Shown here: piece after piece, positions 25,649-33,828 of the stretch
Layout: the number at the start of each line of letters is the position of its first letter
Position numbering within the stretch: the first letter of the stretch is position 1
IMG/VR virus record: IMGVR_UViG_3300027413_000020
Location: 1-36,068 of that record
Source of the DNA: a virus
DNA: 36,068 nt
Reading direction: 5' to 3' (one strand)
Notes under the pieces: generated by a model
Database searches by the model: none
What the model was told of the DNA's origin: nothing
The model's input: only the letters and a program-made list of their open reading frames with translations
Made by a program: the position numbers and the translations under genes

Positions 25649-27706
25649 TTAGAATCCTCTAAATAACGCTTCATTTCTAAATTTCTTTTTCTTTCTAATC
25701 TTAACATTTCCTTTTTTAAGGGAAAATGTAAACTTTTTTGATAGTCCTGTTTTCTGTAACCCATATTGAATTTCTAAAGGAGTATATTTTTTTGCTTTTA
25801 AAAAGTTTATTAATACAGCAATATTTTTTAAATCATCTCTATTTTCCCTAAGTTTAGAAAAATTATCTGATATTGTTACTTTATTAATAGAATTTACTAT
25901 GCTTAAATTATTAGCTTTTTTAGCACCACCTAAATCCCTAATTAGACTTCTTACGGAGGCTCTTTGTGAACTTGTAGTTCTAACTTTATTTTTTAGAATA
26001 GCCATAGCACCAATTCCTCCCCTAGTAATGTTAGGGATATTTTTAAAGAATGATATTTTCATTGAACTTATAAGTATTGCAACTTCTCTTACTTTTTTAG
26101 GGTTTGGGGTTTCATTAGGTGATGATGCTTTAGATTTAGCTTTTGCTCTATCTCTTTTTTTCTTTTCTAATTTATCTGCTAAATCTTTTTCTGCTGCTAT
26201 ACTATTAACTAAAGATGTAACACCTGCTTGTGCTTCATTTGCTTGTAGTTGTTGTTCTTTTAAATCAATATCTAACATTTCTTCAGCATCTGATTCTTTG
26301 AAAGTATCATCATTACTATCTGGGGATGCTATAGTATCGTATCCATCAATTATAAATTTAGCTTCGTTGAATAATACAGCTGTATTACTAGCATAAGTTG
26401 GATTTGTAGAACCTTTTATATCTCCATTGGGGTCAAAAATATTTGCATATCGTCTTATAATACTAATGTTTTGATCTACAAGTTCTTCTTTTTCTACATT
26501 GATACCATACCCTAAGTATATTAAATCATACACCCCATTTCCTGTTTCACTATCTTCAGGACTTTGTGGTCCCATAGTAATTCCTGGAATAATGATATTT
26601 TTAATTTGAGGTACTTGTTTTTCAAGGTTTGATAATGATGTTTTAGCGGATGTAACGGCATCACTCATAGCTTGATCTAAATAATTATCTTGGGTATAAG
26701 GACATTGTGATAGATTTTGTTTTAACTGTTCTAAAGCAACTATCATTGTTATTATTTCTCCTCTAACACCCGCAAGAGATACTATTACTGAATCTAAGAA
26801 ATTGGAAAGTACTTTTAAGAAATCTCTTATTTCCTCAGCTTTATGAAATTCCATTTCATTAGACTTAGTACCAGCTTTTACAATAGTCCCTACAGTTGTA
26901 TAACGAGCGGGGATGGGTATTCTTTTAAGAAGTTTAGCTATAACAATATAAATTTTAATTAATATATTAATAATTTTAATTATTGTACTAATAGTTTGCA
27001 TATAACCTATAATTTTAGATATAATGGCTTCTACAGTAACTACTAATTGAATAATTTTTTCTACTCCTTCAGCAAGTTTATCAGGACGAATAAAATCTTT
27101 TAGTATTTTATTTACCATTTCAACTTCTTTACCAAAGAAAGCATTTAATACATTTTGAGGGCTAGTAAAAGGAAGTAAAAACATTTTTACAGCGTTTAAT
27201 TCATCTCCTAAACCTATTAAGTCTATAGGGTTAATTGCATCAATAGCAATACCTTCTGCTACATCTATTTTAACTTTTATTTCTTGTAACTTCTTATTTA
27301 TTTTATCTGCCCCAGGAATGTTTTCTGAAAATTCTACAGGGACTTCTATTCTATCTATTTCATTTTTTATTTCAATTAAGGCCTTAATTGTTTCTTCTTT
27401 CTTCCTTTTTTCATCTTCAGTTAATTCCTTATCTATTTCTTTGGCAACAATCTTTTTTAAATCAAGTTTACCTAACATATCAACAAACTTTTTTAACTTA
27501 CCAGCATGTTTGTCAATAGCCTTTTGAACAGGACCATCTGGGGGTAGAGCTTTACCCATAATATATCCTAGAGGATTACAAAAATCAATACTATTAATTT
27601 CGTATAGTTTATCATTTACAAATAAAAGTTGATCTTCAATTTCATCTGTAGCTTTTCCTACGTTAGTGGATACTTTTCCTAATATGGGTGCAAAAGGGAT
27701 AGCCAT
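25649..27706 (-). CDS. Large helical baseplate/tail protein with hydrophobic core segment
   Basis: The 685-residue protein is strongly helical and Lys/Ile-rich. Residues 215-265 are a long hydrophobic run with few charges (IISKIIGYMQTISTIIKIIN, then ILIKIYIVIAKLL), flanked by coiled-coil-like stretches (residues 85-150). A charged region about 505-560 (DLADKLEKKKRDRAKAKSKA) precedes a very basic C-terminus ending KKKKFRNEALFRGF. Hydrophobic helices of this kind occur in tape-measure and pilot proteins, but its position between the spike and gp25 genes fits a hub protein as well. Its start shares one base with the spike-tip-like gene. Function is undecided. Confidence 0.83.
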   Translation of the reverse strand: MAIPFAPILGKVSTNVGKATDEIEDQLLFVNDKLYEINSIDFCNPLGYIMGKALPPDGPVQKAIDKHAGKLKKFVDMLGKLDLKKIVAKEIDKELTEDEKRKKEETIKALIEIKNEIDRIEVPVEFSENIPGADKINKKLQEIKVKIDVAEGIAIDAINPIDLIGLGDELNAVKMFLLPFTSPQNVLNAFFGKEVEMVNKILKDFIRPDKLAEGVEKIIQLVVTVEAIISKIIGYMQTISTIIKIINILIKIYIVIAKLLKRIPIPARYTTVGTIVKAGTKSNEMEFHKAEEIRDFLKVLSNFLDSVIVSLAGVRGEIITMIVALEQLKQNLSQCPYTQDNYLDQAMSDAVTSAKTSLSNLEKQVPQIKNIIIPGITMGPQSPEDSETGNGVYDLIYLGYGINVEKEELVDQNISIIRRYANIFDPNGDIKGSTNPTYASNTAVLFNEAKFIIDGYDTIASPDSNDDTFKESDAEEMLDIDLKEQQLQANEAQAGVTSLVNSIAAEKDLADKLEKKKRDRAKAKSKASSPNETPNPKKVREVAILISSMKISFFKNIPNITRGGIGAMAILKNKVRTTSSQRASVRSLIRDLGGAKKANNLSIVNSINKVTISDNFSKLRENRDDLKNIAVLINFLKAKKYTPLEIQYGLQKTGLSKKFTFSLKKGNVKIRKKKKFRNEALFRGF

Positions 27707-28122
27707 TATTTAGTATATGTTAATTCTGAGTTCATGTTCTCAAGTTCATTTTTTATCTTTTTTGTTACCCTTTTTAAAATTACTCCCGCTCTGTTTGAAG
27801 CTACAATTGGAACCCCATGACCATCAACAGAAGTTTCTAATTGTGATCCAGCCTTAGCTAATTCTCCTGCTATTTTTTCTAATAATCTTTTTAGAATATC
27901 TCCCTTTGATACAGGGTGGAGAGCACCTAAACCTAAATCAATACGTGGAGAATTAATGATACATTTATCTTTACTATCAAAATTAATAGTCCCACCTGAA
28001 CCTAGAGACACCGCTTTATTAGCATTGATAAATGCTGAATCATCGCGGGCATTGATAAACACTCTACCTGAATTTAGTATAATATGTTCTCCCGTATAAG
28101 GGAATTCTGGTGTGTAAGCCAT
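27706..28122 (-). CDS. Beta-helical spike-associated protein, 138 residues
   Basis: The first 65 residues repeat short strands with the rhythm HIILNSGRVFINARDDSAF, AFINANKAVSLGSGGTINFD and CIINSPRIDLG, as in the C-terminal beta-helix of gp5/VgrG-type spikes. The C-terminal half is helical (KGDILKRLLEKIAGELAKAG). It lies directly downstream of the gp5-like protein with one base between them, so it likely completes or caps the central spike. It is too short to be a full spike by itself. Confidence 0.8.
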   Translation of the reverse strand: MAYTPEFPYTGEHIILNSGRVFINARDDSAFINANKAVSLGSGGTINFDSKDKCIINSPRIDLGLGALHPVSKGDILKRLLEKIAGELAKAGSQLETSVDGHGVPIVASNRAGVILKRVTKKIKNELENMNSELTYTK

Positions 28123-28123
28123 T

Positions 28124-29725
28124 TTAACTTTCTATTAAGGTGTAAGTAAGTTTATATTTACTTCTTGATTGTTCTTTATATTTTCTACTTTTATCATTTA
28201 GTTCTAAAAATATTTTAAAATCTTCTGAATTAGCAAATACTTGACAACCTGCTGACCATGTATTTACTCTGGTTGAAGTACCTCTTGGGTTTGATTTATG
28301 AATATTAATCCCAAAACCACCTGTTTTTTCTTTAAGATTTGGATCATCATAAACTAAATCTTTATTCATATCTCTATATACAGTTACATTTCCTCCTTGT
28401 TGACGAAGTGCTAAATAAGCACCATTATGATACCCAAACATATAAGCCCCAGGATACTGTCCTGGTTTTAGTATAGCAGAACCAGCAGAAGAATATGGTT
28501 TAGTCATATAATCATCTCCAGGTTGAGTTGTGATAGCAAATACAAAAACTTGTAATTTTCCACTTTCATCTTTATATTGTATTACTATTTTATCATCAAA
28601 TCTATTAGTTACGGTTTTACCTGCGTTTTTATTTCTAATTCCTGTAACATTTAATTCCCAAATACCATCATTATATTTAAAGTTATTAGCTTTGTAAAGA
28701 TCTTCTATTTCTTTACCTAATTTATCTTGATCATCAAGTGATAAACTACTAGAGGCAATTTGACCTGTGAATTCATAAGGTGTAGGATTTGCATCACCAC
28801 TAAACTCTCCGCCTAATCCTGCCATTCTGTCAACTTGTGCCACAATAGCTTGTGAAGTATCCCCTCCTGATGTTATATTAAGGTTAAGTGATTGTAAATT
28901 TATATAAGCTGGTTCAAATGCCCTTAAGGGTTGACCAGAAAGCATATATAAAGATGAACCATCCCTATTAATATCTTCAAAAATTGGATCCCATGGGTTT
29001 TGAGATGTATCTCCTTTTTGTTTATTTCGTATAATAACCACGGGTTCACCATTTTTTCCTTCAAACCCCCAATCATTAATGGGTTGTTGTTTTGGAGTTG
29101 AACTACCTAACCTAATACTATTACCAAATCTACCTTCTACAATAACATCCCCTTCACTAGGTAATAAGGCTCTAATTTTATCATTTTCTTGAAAAGTATC
29201 TCCAAATTTTAGTTCTTCCGGGGATTCGAAAGGGTCTTGAGTTACACCACTTTTAAATGAAAAATTTGAATTATTTCTTTGTTTTGTTTCTAAATATTTT
29301 AAATCAGGAAATCCATTATGTTGAATATTATTCCATAAAGATGCAACTGCAAAATAATAATATTTTATAGATGTAGGGTCACCCTCATTCATCATAATAC
29401 TAGGGCCTGATATAATTGCTACAATTTCGTTGGCAACTGGGTATTTAGTTATATTTGTTAATAAGGGGGATGCTATGTTAGCTGCGGATAAGTTACCAGT
29501 GTCAATTTGGGTTCCCATAGGATGAAATTTAATAAATCCTGTTTGGTTATAATCCCAATCCCCTTGTTTATTATATTTCCAATTAGTTTGTCTTGTAGAT
29601 GTAGTATTAGGAGTAATAGAAACATCTAACACTCTCCCAAATATAATATTAGATGAGTTATTTTTAGATGACTTTCTACTACTTTTTCTATTCTGTTTAC
29701 TTAAACTAGGGGAATCGATTGCCAT
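28124..29725 (-). CDS. gp5-like baseplate spike with L,D-transpeptidase-like C-terminal domain
   Basis: The N-terminus (after a Ser/Lys-rich tail) has IIFGRVLDVSITPN (residues 27-40) and later EGDVIVEGRFGNSIRLGSS, patterns expected of the OB-fold region of gp5/VgrG hub proteins. The C-terminus holds a cell-wall-active site: His476 in INIHKSN and SAGCQVF with Cys494, the His...S-x-G-C arrangement of YkuD-type L,D-transpeptidases. In T4 gp5 a lysozyme is inserted; here a different peptidoglycan-acting domain may replace it, giving local wall opening during injection. It is followed by the beta-helical protein and shares one base with the upstream 119-residue gene. The spike role is probable, the active site clear, the exact reaction inferred. 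Confidence 0.85.
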   Translation of the reverse strand: MAIDSPSLSKQNRKSSRKSSKNNSSNIIFGRVLDVSITPNTTSTRQTNWKYNKQGDWDYNQTGFIKFHPMGTQIDTGNLSAANIASPLLTNITKYPVANEIVAIISGPSIMMNEGDPTSIKYYYFAVASLWNNIQHNGFPDLKYLETKQRNNSNFSFKSGVTQDPFESPEELKFGDTFQENDKIRALLPSEGDVIVEGRFGNSIRLGSSTPKQQPINDWGFEGKNGEPVVIIRNKQKGDTSQNPWDPIFEDINRDGSSLYMLSGQPLRAFEPAYINLQSLNLNITSGGDTSQAIVAQVDRMAGLGGEFSGDANPTPYEFTGQIASSSLSLDDQDKLGKEIEDLYKANNFKYNDGIWELNVTGIRNKNAGKTVTNRFDDKIVIQYKDESGKLQVFVFAITTQPGDDYMTKPYSSAGSAILKPGQYPGAYMFGYHNGAYLALRQQGGNVTVYRDMNKDLVYDDPNLKEKTGGFGINIHKSNPRGTSTRVNTWSAGCQVFANSEDFKIFLELNDKSRKYKEQSRSKYKLTYTLIES

Positions 29726-30084
29726 TATGCGCTTTCTTTAACGGTTTCTTGAGCTTTTGTTTCTAACTCATTTAATGAAGCAAATAACATTTCTTTATCT
29801 TCATCTGAAAGTAATTCTTCACCTTCAGCTTGCTTAGAATTCATAGCACGTTGTACTATACCCGCCATCTTTAATAAATGGTCATCATTTTTTATTGATA
29901 ACTCCATATATTCCTTAATTAAAGGAACTATAATTGTTGCTTCTCCTGGGGTTGTGACTAAAGGTTTTAGACCCTCAATTAGGCTTTTTAATTGACCCTC
30001 CTTATCTTTTTGATTGGTATGTATCTCTTTTAAGAGATCTGCGAAGTTCTTTTTACCGAAAAGTTTAATTTGTTCGAAATCCAT
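29725..30084 (-). CDS. Small helical protein opening the tail operon, 119 residues
   Basis: The protein is all-helical with a basic N-terminal part (IKLFGKKNFADLLKEIHT) and an acidic C-terminus (LLSDEDKEMLFASLNELE). No family is recognised. A late-type motif ATATTTATAT at 30098-30107 lies 13 bases before its ATG, and all genes down to 21345 follow with overlaps or small gaps, so it is the first gene of the baseplate transcript. Candidates are a tail chaperone or a small baseplate part. Confidence 0.83.
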   Translation of the reverse strand: MDFEQIKLFGKKNFADLLKEIHTNQKDKEGQLKSLIEGLKPLVTTPGEATIIVPLIKEYMELSIKNDDHLLKMAGIVQRAMNSKQAEGEELLSDEDKEMLFASLNELETKAQETVKESA

Positions 30085-30097
30085 ATATTATCATTTG

Positions 30098-30107
30098 ATA
30101 TAAATAT
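30098..30107 (-). promoter_or_regulatory. Late-type motif before the tail operon
   Basis: Sense-strand ATATTTATAT, 13 bases before the ATG of the first tail-operon gene; no TTTGG or TTCG elements accompany it. The identical 10-mer precedes three other genes. Confidence 0.6.
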
Positions 30108-30124
30108 GTCCTATAGGAAGAATT

Positions 30125-30925
30125 TTACTTCTCTGTTGTAATATATCCCTTTTCGAAAAATTCTGATATTTTAGATTTGTATACCTTTTTCATTTTCTTA
30201 ATAACCTTAGTTATTTGAGGGGTATCTTGATCTGTTATTTCTCGGATGTAAATATAAAGAGCCTTTTTATTAAATATATCTAAGTTTTCTCTTTTCCTAA
30301 ATAATTCCATAATAGCATCTGCTGTTTTGGCATCTTTTTTCTTAGGATATAAATCAAATAAATGGTGATCCATATATTGGATAAATTGATCTACAAACTT
30401 ACCTATTTCAGTTTTACCATTATGATGAGAATTATATAAATCATTAGAGATAGAAAAATCTGTATCTATAGAATCAACAGGAGCTTTTTGTTTTAGTTTT
30501 TTATAATTATTGTTATTGTAAATTATAAGATACCTTTTAGCAATAGTACCAAAATAAGAATAAGCTTTACCCTTCTCTTTTTTATACAAGTGTAATTTTT
30601 CTAATAAAAATGAAGTAACTTCATGTTGAAGTTCAGCGATAGTTTCTACTTCCGTATAATAAAATTTAAAAGTATGGATTATATTTTCAGTTAATTTATG
30701 AAAACCATACCATATTCTTTCATTATATATCTTATTTCTAAGTTTGGGATCTGATTCAGCTAGGTATTCTATAATAGCATTTTCAGTGTCTTCGGTAAAG
30801 TATAAGTTTTTAGTTTTGGGTTTTCTTTTTCTAATTGTACCTTTTTTTGTGTACAAAACCTTTTTATCTTCTTCTTTTACAGGTACCTTTAGAACTTTTC
30901 CCTGTAAGGATTCGTCTAAAGTCAT
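30125..30925 (-). CDS. Putative late-transcription sigma factor, T4 gp55-like
   Basis: The middle of the 266-residue protein (about residues 85-150) resembles sigma-70 region 2: a helix AELQHEVTSFLLEKLHLY, then KEKGKAYSYFGTIAKRYLI, the same order as the core-binding and -10-recognition helices of gp55-type sigma factors. Flanks are basic and specific to this phage. It is larger than T4 gp55 (185 residues). The C-terminus (KSKISEFFEKGYITTEK) shows no clear sliding-clamp tail. It lies just upstream of the baseplate operon, whose first gene carries a late-type motif. It would redirect host RNA polymerase to late promoters; this fits, but the assignment rests on pattern recognition only. Confidence 0.75.
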   Translation of the reverse strand: MTLDESLQGKVLKVPVKEEDKKVLYTKKGTIRKRKPKTKNLYFTEDTENAIIEYLAESDPKLRNKIYNERIWYGFHKLTENIIHTFKFYYTEVETIAELQHEVTSFLLEKLHLYKKEKGKAYSYFGTIAKRYLIIYNNNNYKKLKQKAPVDSIDTDFSISNDLYNSHHNGKTEIGKFVDQFIQYMDHHLFDLYPKKKDAKTADAIMELFRKRENLDIFNKKALYIYIREITDQDTPQITKVIKKMKKVYKSKISEFFEKGYITTEK

Positions 30926-30931
30926 AATATG

Positions 30932-31216
30932 TTATTGGATTTTATATTCGTTAATGATGTCTTGGATCTCTTTTACTTGCTTAAAAAACCAACCAATCTC
31001 ATCATCTGATTGAAAGGTTCCTCTAGAATCAATTTCTTGTAGTTTCTTATCTGATTCCTTAATAATAGAAGTGATGCTAACTATATATTCATTTTGTTTG
31101 ATAGCTATATCCTCCAACTTTTCATTTTTCTTAACTAAATTAATTATTGCATAAATCCCGGTTCCTAAAATAACGATACCTATATTAATTAATACTATGG
31201 CTAATGTTTCATTCAT
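30932..31216 (-). CDS. Small membrane protein with cytoplasmic coiled coil
   Basis: Residues 4-28 form one transmembrane helix (LAIVLINIGIVILGTGIYAI), followed by KK and a helical, charged domain (KLEDIAIKQNEYIVSITSII). The C-terminus contains the sequence FQSDDEIGWFFKQVKEIQ. No known holin or spanin can be named; one transmembrane helix plus a helical domain would suit a lysis or exclusion protein. It sits between the HD-domain gene (two bases) and the sigma-factor gene (six bases). Confidence 0.83.
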   Translation of the reverse strand: MNETLAIVLINIGIVILGTGIYAIINLVKKNEKLEDIAIKQNEYIVSITSIIKESDKKLQEIDSRGTFQSDDEIGWFFKQVKEIQDIINEYKIQ

Positions 31217-31218
31217 GT

Positions 31219-31983
31219 TTATATGTTTTTAACTAAATCTAATAAGTTTGAGTTTTTTCCTGCTTCTTCTAAAGTGAAATTAACTCTCTTTTGTTTAGTA
31301 TTTGTTTCCTTCTTAGGTTGAGTAGACTCACCTTTAAATTTAGGTAACCACTCTTGTTCAAATTCAATACGAGCTGCCATTAAATCTGCCTGATGTAATA
31401 TAAAAGGTAAGGATGTACGTGGTTTTTGTTCGGGCATATATGCCTTAAGATATTTTTCATTAGAACTATCATACAAACCATCATGTGTTTGGATAGCTAC
31501 CATTTCATTAAAAGAATAGGTAATATCATGTTGCTGGAGTAAAAATAATCCTCTATCAGGAACAGAAGCAAATGCTAGTTGTTTATTAAACATATAATCC
31601 TCTCCTAATTTTTCTCTTCTCCACTTATCAGTTTGTGGTATATAGGATTCATGATCTTTATCTCCCATTTTACCTAAATCGTGGTTAATAGCAGAAAATA
31701 CTAATTCTTCTTTAGTAAATGTGGTCATATCACAACCCATACTTTCCCATAAATCATACAATCGAAGTGCTCCTTCAACTACTTTATTAACATGATAAAC
31801 ATAACCACCTGGAAAAGATGAATGGTATTCTTTCTTGTGAGCAGCTGGCATTAATGCAATTCGCTCTTCATATTTCTTATAGAAGTTAGTTAATTGTTCA
31901 CCTCTATTACCTGGGATATGAATGTTGATGTTGTCTAGGAAAATTTCCCAATTTGCTTTAATTTGTTCTGCTTTTAAAACCAT
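31219..31983 (-). CDS. HD-domain phosphohydrolase
   Basis: The metal-binding residues appear in order: His64 in YVYHVNKVVEG, His101-Asp102 in INHDLGKMGDKD, His167 in IQTHDGL and Asp200 in LHQADLMAAR. This H...HD...H...D series defines HD hydrolases, which remove phosphates from nucleotides, (p)ppGpp or cyclic nucleotides. Residues 210-254 are a basic, probably flexible tail. The gene follows the 55-residue gene with a 12-base gap. T4-like phages often carry such genes for nucleotide pools; an anti-defence role (cleavage of signalling nucleotides) is also possible but unproven. Confidence 0.88.
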   Translation of the reverse strand: MVLKAEQIKANWEIFLDNINIHIPGNRGEQLTNFYKKYEERIALMPAAHKKEYHSSFPGGYVYHVNKVVEGALRLYDLWESMGCDMTTFTKEELVFSAINHDLGKMGDKDHESYIPQTDKWRREKLGEDYMFNKQLAFASVPDRGLFLLQQHDITYSFNEMVAIQTHDGLYDSSNEKYLKAYMPEQKPRTSLPFILHQADLMAARIEFEQEWLPKFKGESTQPKKETNTKQKRVNFTLEEAGKNSNLLDLVKNI

Positions 31984-31995
31984 TATTTTATTTTA

Positions 31996-32163
31996 TTATT
32001 GTTCGTTATTGATTAACGTTTGGATTGATTCAATTTTTTCCTTAGTGGTATTTAAGGTTTGGTTGAAATTAACCATATCCCTAGTACCTGCCTGGTGTCT
32101 AAGGATATTTAATTGGTTATGTAATTGGTCCAATTTATCTGATACTAATTGTTTATATCTCAT
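31996..32163 (-). CDS. Small helical protein, 55 residues
   Basis: An ATG at 32163 opens a 55-codon frame to TAA at 31996. It overlaps the stop of the glutaredoxin-like gene by 11 bases (in T-ATG-AGA-TAT-AA), the usual coupled arrangement here. The product is one long amphipathic helix (LVSDKLDQLHNQLNILRHQ ... EKIESIQTLINNE). Without it there would be a 169-base gap on an otherwise tightly packed strand. Function is unknown. Confidence 0.72.
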   Translation of the reverse strand: MRYKQLVSDKLDQLHNQLNILRHQAGTRDMVNFNQTLNTTKEKIESIQTLINNEQ

Positions 32164-32482
32164 AATAATCTTTTAATAGAAGCTCTAGTGCTTCATCTAT
32201 TGTGTGGAATATACGAACGCCCTTCTGGGGAGCCAAATTTGTATGTGGAAGAAGTACATCATCTCCATATAAAATTACGGGATAATATCCATCTGTTTGA
32301 TATTGTAATTCAATTGAATCTCCTAATTGAGCATTTTTTTCAATATCAATTGGTATAAAGGGTACATTCATTTTAAGTAGAGTGTCCCTTAATAATGAAC
32401 AAACGTTACAATCTCTAAGCGTAAGTACATAAATTTCATCTATTCTTTCCGCTTTATTTTCTAATTCCATTTTAATTTTCAC
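32153..32482 (-). CDS. Glutaredoxin/thioredoxin-like protein
   Basis: The protein has the fold's landmarks: a first strand IYVLTL, the redox motif CNVC (Cys25 and Cys28 from the longest start), a helix LLRDTLLKMNVPF, and a cis-Pro segment GYYPVILYG. Such proteins donate electrons to ribonucleotide reductase or keep thiols reduced. The longest frame starts with GTG at 32482; the ATG at 32470 (Met5) is an equally plausible start and is preceded by A-rich sequence. A weak early-type promoter with TTCGTACCTTCA lies upstream (32504-32515). Confidence 0.82.
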   Translation of the reverse strand: MKIKMELENKAERIDEIYVLTLRDCNVCSLLRDTLLKMNVPFIPIDIEKNAQLGDSIELQYQTDGYYPVILYGDDVLLPHTNLAPQKGVRIFHTIDEALELLLKDYYEI

Positions 32483-32503
32483 ATTTTTTTTAAAATATGG
32501 GGT

Positions 32504-32515
32504 TGAAGGTACGAA
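32504..32515 (-). promoter_or_regulatory. Weak early-type promoter box before the glutaredoxin-like gene
   Basis: Minus strand TTCGTACCTTCA keeps the TTCG and TAnnTTCA parts of the early motif, at 21 bases from the GTG or 33 from the ATG start. No TTTGG is present at the expected position, so activity is doubtful. Confidence 0.4.
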
Positions 32516-32541
32516 GGCTTCTTTGGGGAGGCACGTCTTTT

Positions 32542-32838
32542 TTAATTTTTCTTTAAACCCTTATATTTGGTTAATAAATCACTCATATTTTTTACTTTAG
32601 AACTAAGTTCATACATTTCAGAATCATCAAAAAGTGGCAAAGCAACTTCATTAAGGAATTCAAACATTTGTTTAGCTTCACTATCTTTTAAATCATTAAA
32701 AAAATGATCATAATCAACCTTCCCTAAATCTAATACATCAGCCATTTGATCAACCCCTTCAGTAATAGTAGTCATCAAAAAATCTTTCAATAAGGGGCTC
32801 AATGCTCCCATATCTTCTAAATCTTGTTTAGTAATCAT
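32542..32838 (-). CDS. Small acidic helical protein, 98 residues
   Basis: The product is acidic and helical throughout (DLEDMGALSPLLKDFLMTT, then HFFNDLKDSEAKQMFEFL), ending in a basic tail KYKGLKKN. No motif is recognised. It is separated from its neighbours by 101 bases upstream and 59 bases downstream, so it is probably transcribed on its own. The upstream gap contains a box TATATTTG (sense strand, 32927-32934) that fits the host -7 pattern but has no recognisable -33 partner. Confidence 0.8.
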   Translation of the reverse strand: MITKQDLEDMGALSPLLKDFLMTTITEGVDQMADVLDLGKVDYDHFFNDLKDSEAKQMFEFLNEVALPLFDDSEMYELSSKVKNMSDLLTKYKGLKKN

Positions 32839-32939
32839 AAAAACTTAAATTAAAATAATAAAATTATATATAAAAAGACTCAAAAGGCTCTTCTCGAAAC
32901 ATCCCCAATACGATTATACATATATACAAATATAGGAAA

Positions 32940-33644
32940 TTAAATGGGATTTAACCTTATTCTTACAGTCTCATATTCGCTATGGTAACCATCAAAGTAC
33001 ACTTCAATATGTATTGTTATTACTTGATTTTCACGTATAGCATTGTTATCTCTTACACCGATAATATTACGACCATAGATTTTACCTTGAGGTAAATCAT
33101 AATCAGTAGCTTGGGTTGATAACCTAAATTGACTACCTGTTTCCACGTATGACTGATCCGAGAGGTATTCACCCCATACATTATGTTCACCGTTATATAG
33201 ATAATCAGCTTTCATCTTAGAAGCTTCTGTAAATAATTTGAAGTAAGGGACGGTCTGGAGAGTATCTAGGTAGACATCCTGAATATACCCATCATCAACA
33301 GGAAAGAAATTAAATATATCCCCACTATTAGTAATACTACTCTCCACAGAGGGTACCCCTAAAGCAAAATAATCCTCAGATATCTCATCTACCGAACATG
33401 ACGATAGAACAAATAATAATGCAATTAAGGGGAAAAACATCTCCTTGATACTCTTGATCAACCCAACGGTGAAATGATACAAAAATATTGTAACAAATAT
33501 AGGCCATGCTATAATAGCAAGGAAACGGGCTAAATTGCCAAACTTAAATTGGGCAGTAACTTCTTGTTTACCAATCCCACTATTAGCCAAATCCATAATA
33601 ATTGACCAAAATACTCCAAATAATAAATAATTCATAATACTCAT
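32940..33644 (-). CDS. Membrane protein with internal lipobox; possible nested lipoprotein
   Basis: The 234-residue frame starts with two hydrophobic helices (about 5-20 and 41-63), then shows a typical lipoprotein signal MFFPLIALLFVLSSC with Cys83, followed by an acidic CSVDEISEDYF and a beta-rich soluble domain. Met69 (ATG at 33438-33440) would give a 166-residue lipoprotein, and AAGGAG abuts that ATG. Either the phage makes one three-helix protein or the frame encodes an additional shorter lipoprotein. The long start has the phage's recurring AAAGGTTATG leader sequence. Phage lipoproteins often block superinfection; that role is inferred. The soluble domain is unknown. Confidence 0.8.
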   Translation of the reverse strand: MSIMNYLLFGVFWSIIMDLANSGIGKQEVTAQFKFGNLARFLAIIAWPIFVTIFLYHFTVGLIKSIKEMFFPLIALLFVLSSCSVDEISEDYFALGVPSVESSITNSGDIFNFFPVDDGYIQDVYLDTLQTVPYFKLFTEASKMKADYLYNGEHNVWGEYLSDQSYVETGSQFRLSTQATDYDLPQGKIYGRNIIGVRDNNAIRENQVITIHIEVYFDGYHSEYETVRIRLNPI

Positions 33645-33659
33645 AACCTTTGTTTTTAA

Positions 33660-33818
33660 TTATTGATTCATTTTCTCTAAGTCCGATAACGTCTTAGTTA
33701 ACATTTTATGATATTCTACCGGATCGATGCTGTTAGGATTATCTGGGTGATATAACCATACTTCTTCGATTTGTTTTGATACTGCGATCATTTCATTGAT
33801 TAATTGCTCTTTGTCCAT
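33660..33818 (-). CDS. Small helical protein, 52 residues
   Basis: A 52-codon frame from ATG at 33818 to TAA at 33660 fills the gap between two larger genes (nine bases after the T5orf172 gene, 15 before the membrane-protein gene). The product is acidic and helical (KEQLINEMIAVSKQIEEVW, then EYHKMLTKTLSDLEKM). Position and coding density support it; the function is unknown. Confidence 0.7.
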   Translation of the reverse strand: MDKEQLINEMIAVSKQIEEVWLYHPDNPNSIDPVEYHKMLTKTLSDLEKMNQ

Positions 33819-33828
33819 AATTTTGATT

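Noticed and set aside
25899-26396. 165-codon open frame on the plus strand
   Set aside because: It mirrors the 685-residue gene; its Leu/Ser/Phe-rich product is typical of antisense frames of Lys/Glu-rich helices.
32839-32939. Terminator or strong promoter in the 101-base gap
   Set aside because: GAGCC and GAGTC on the minus strand do not pair as a stem, and the TATATTTG box has no -33 partner at the spacing used elsewhere; only a weak promoter can be considered.
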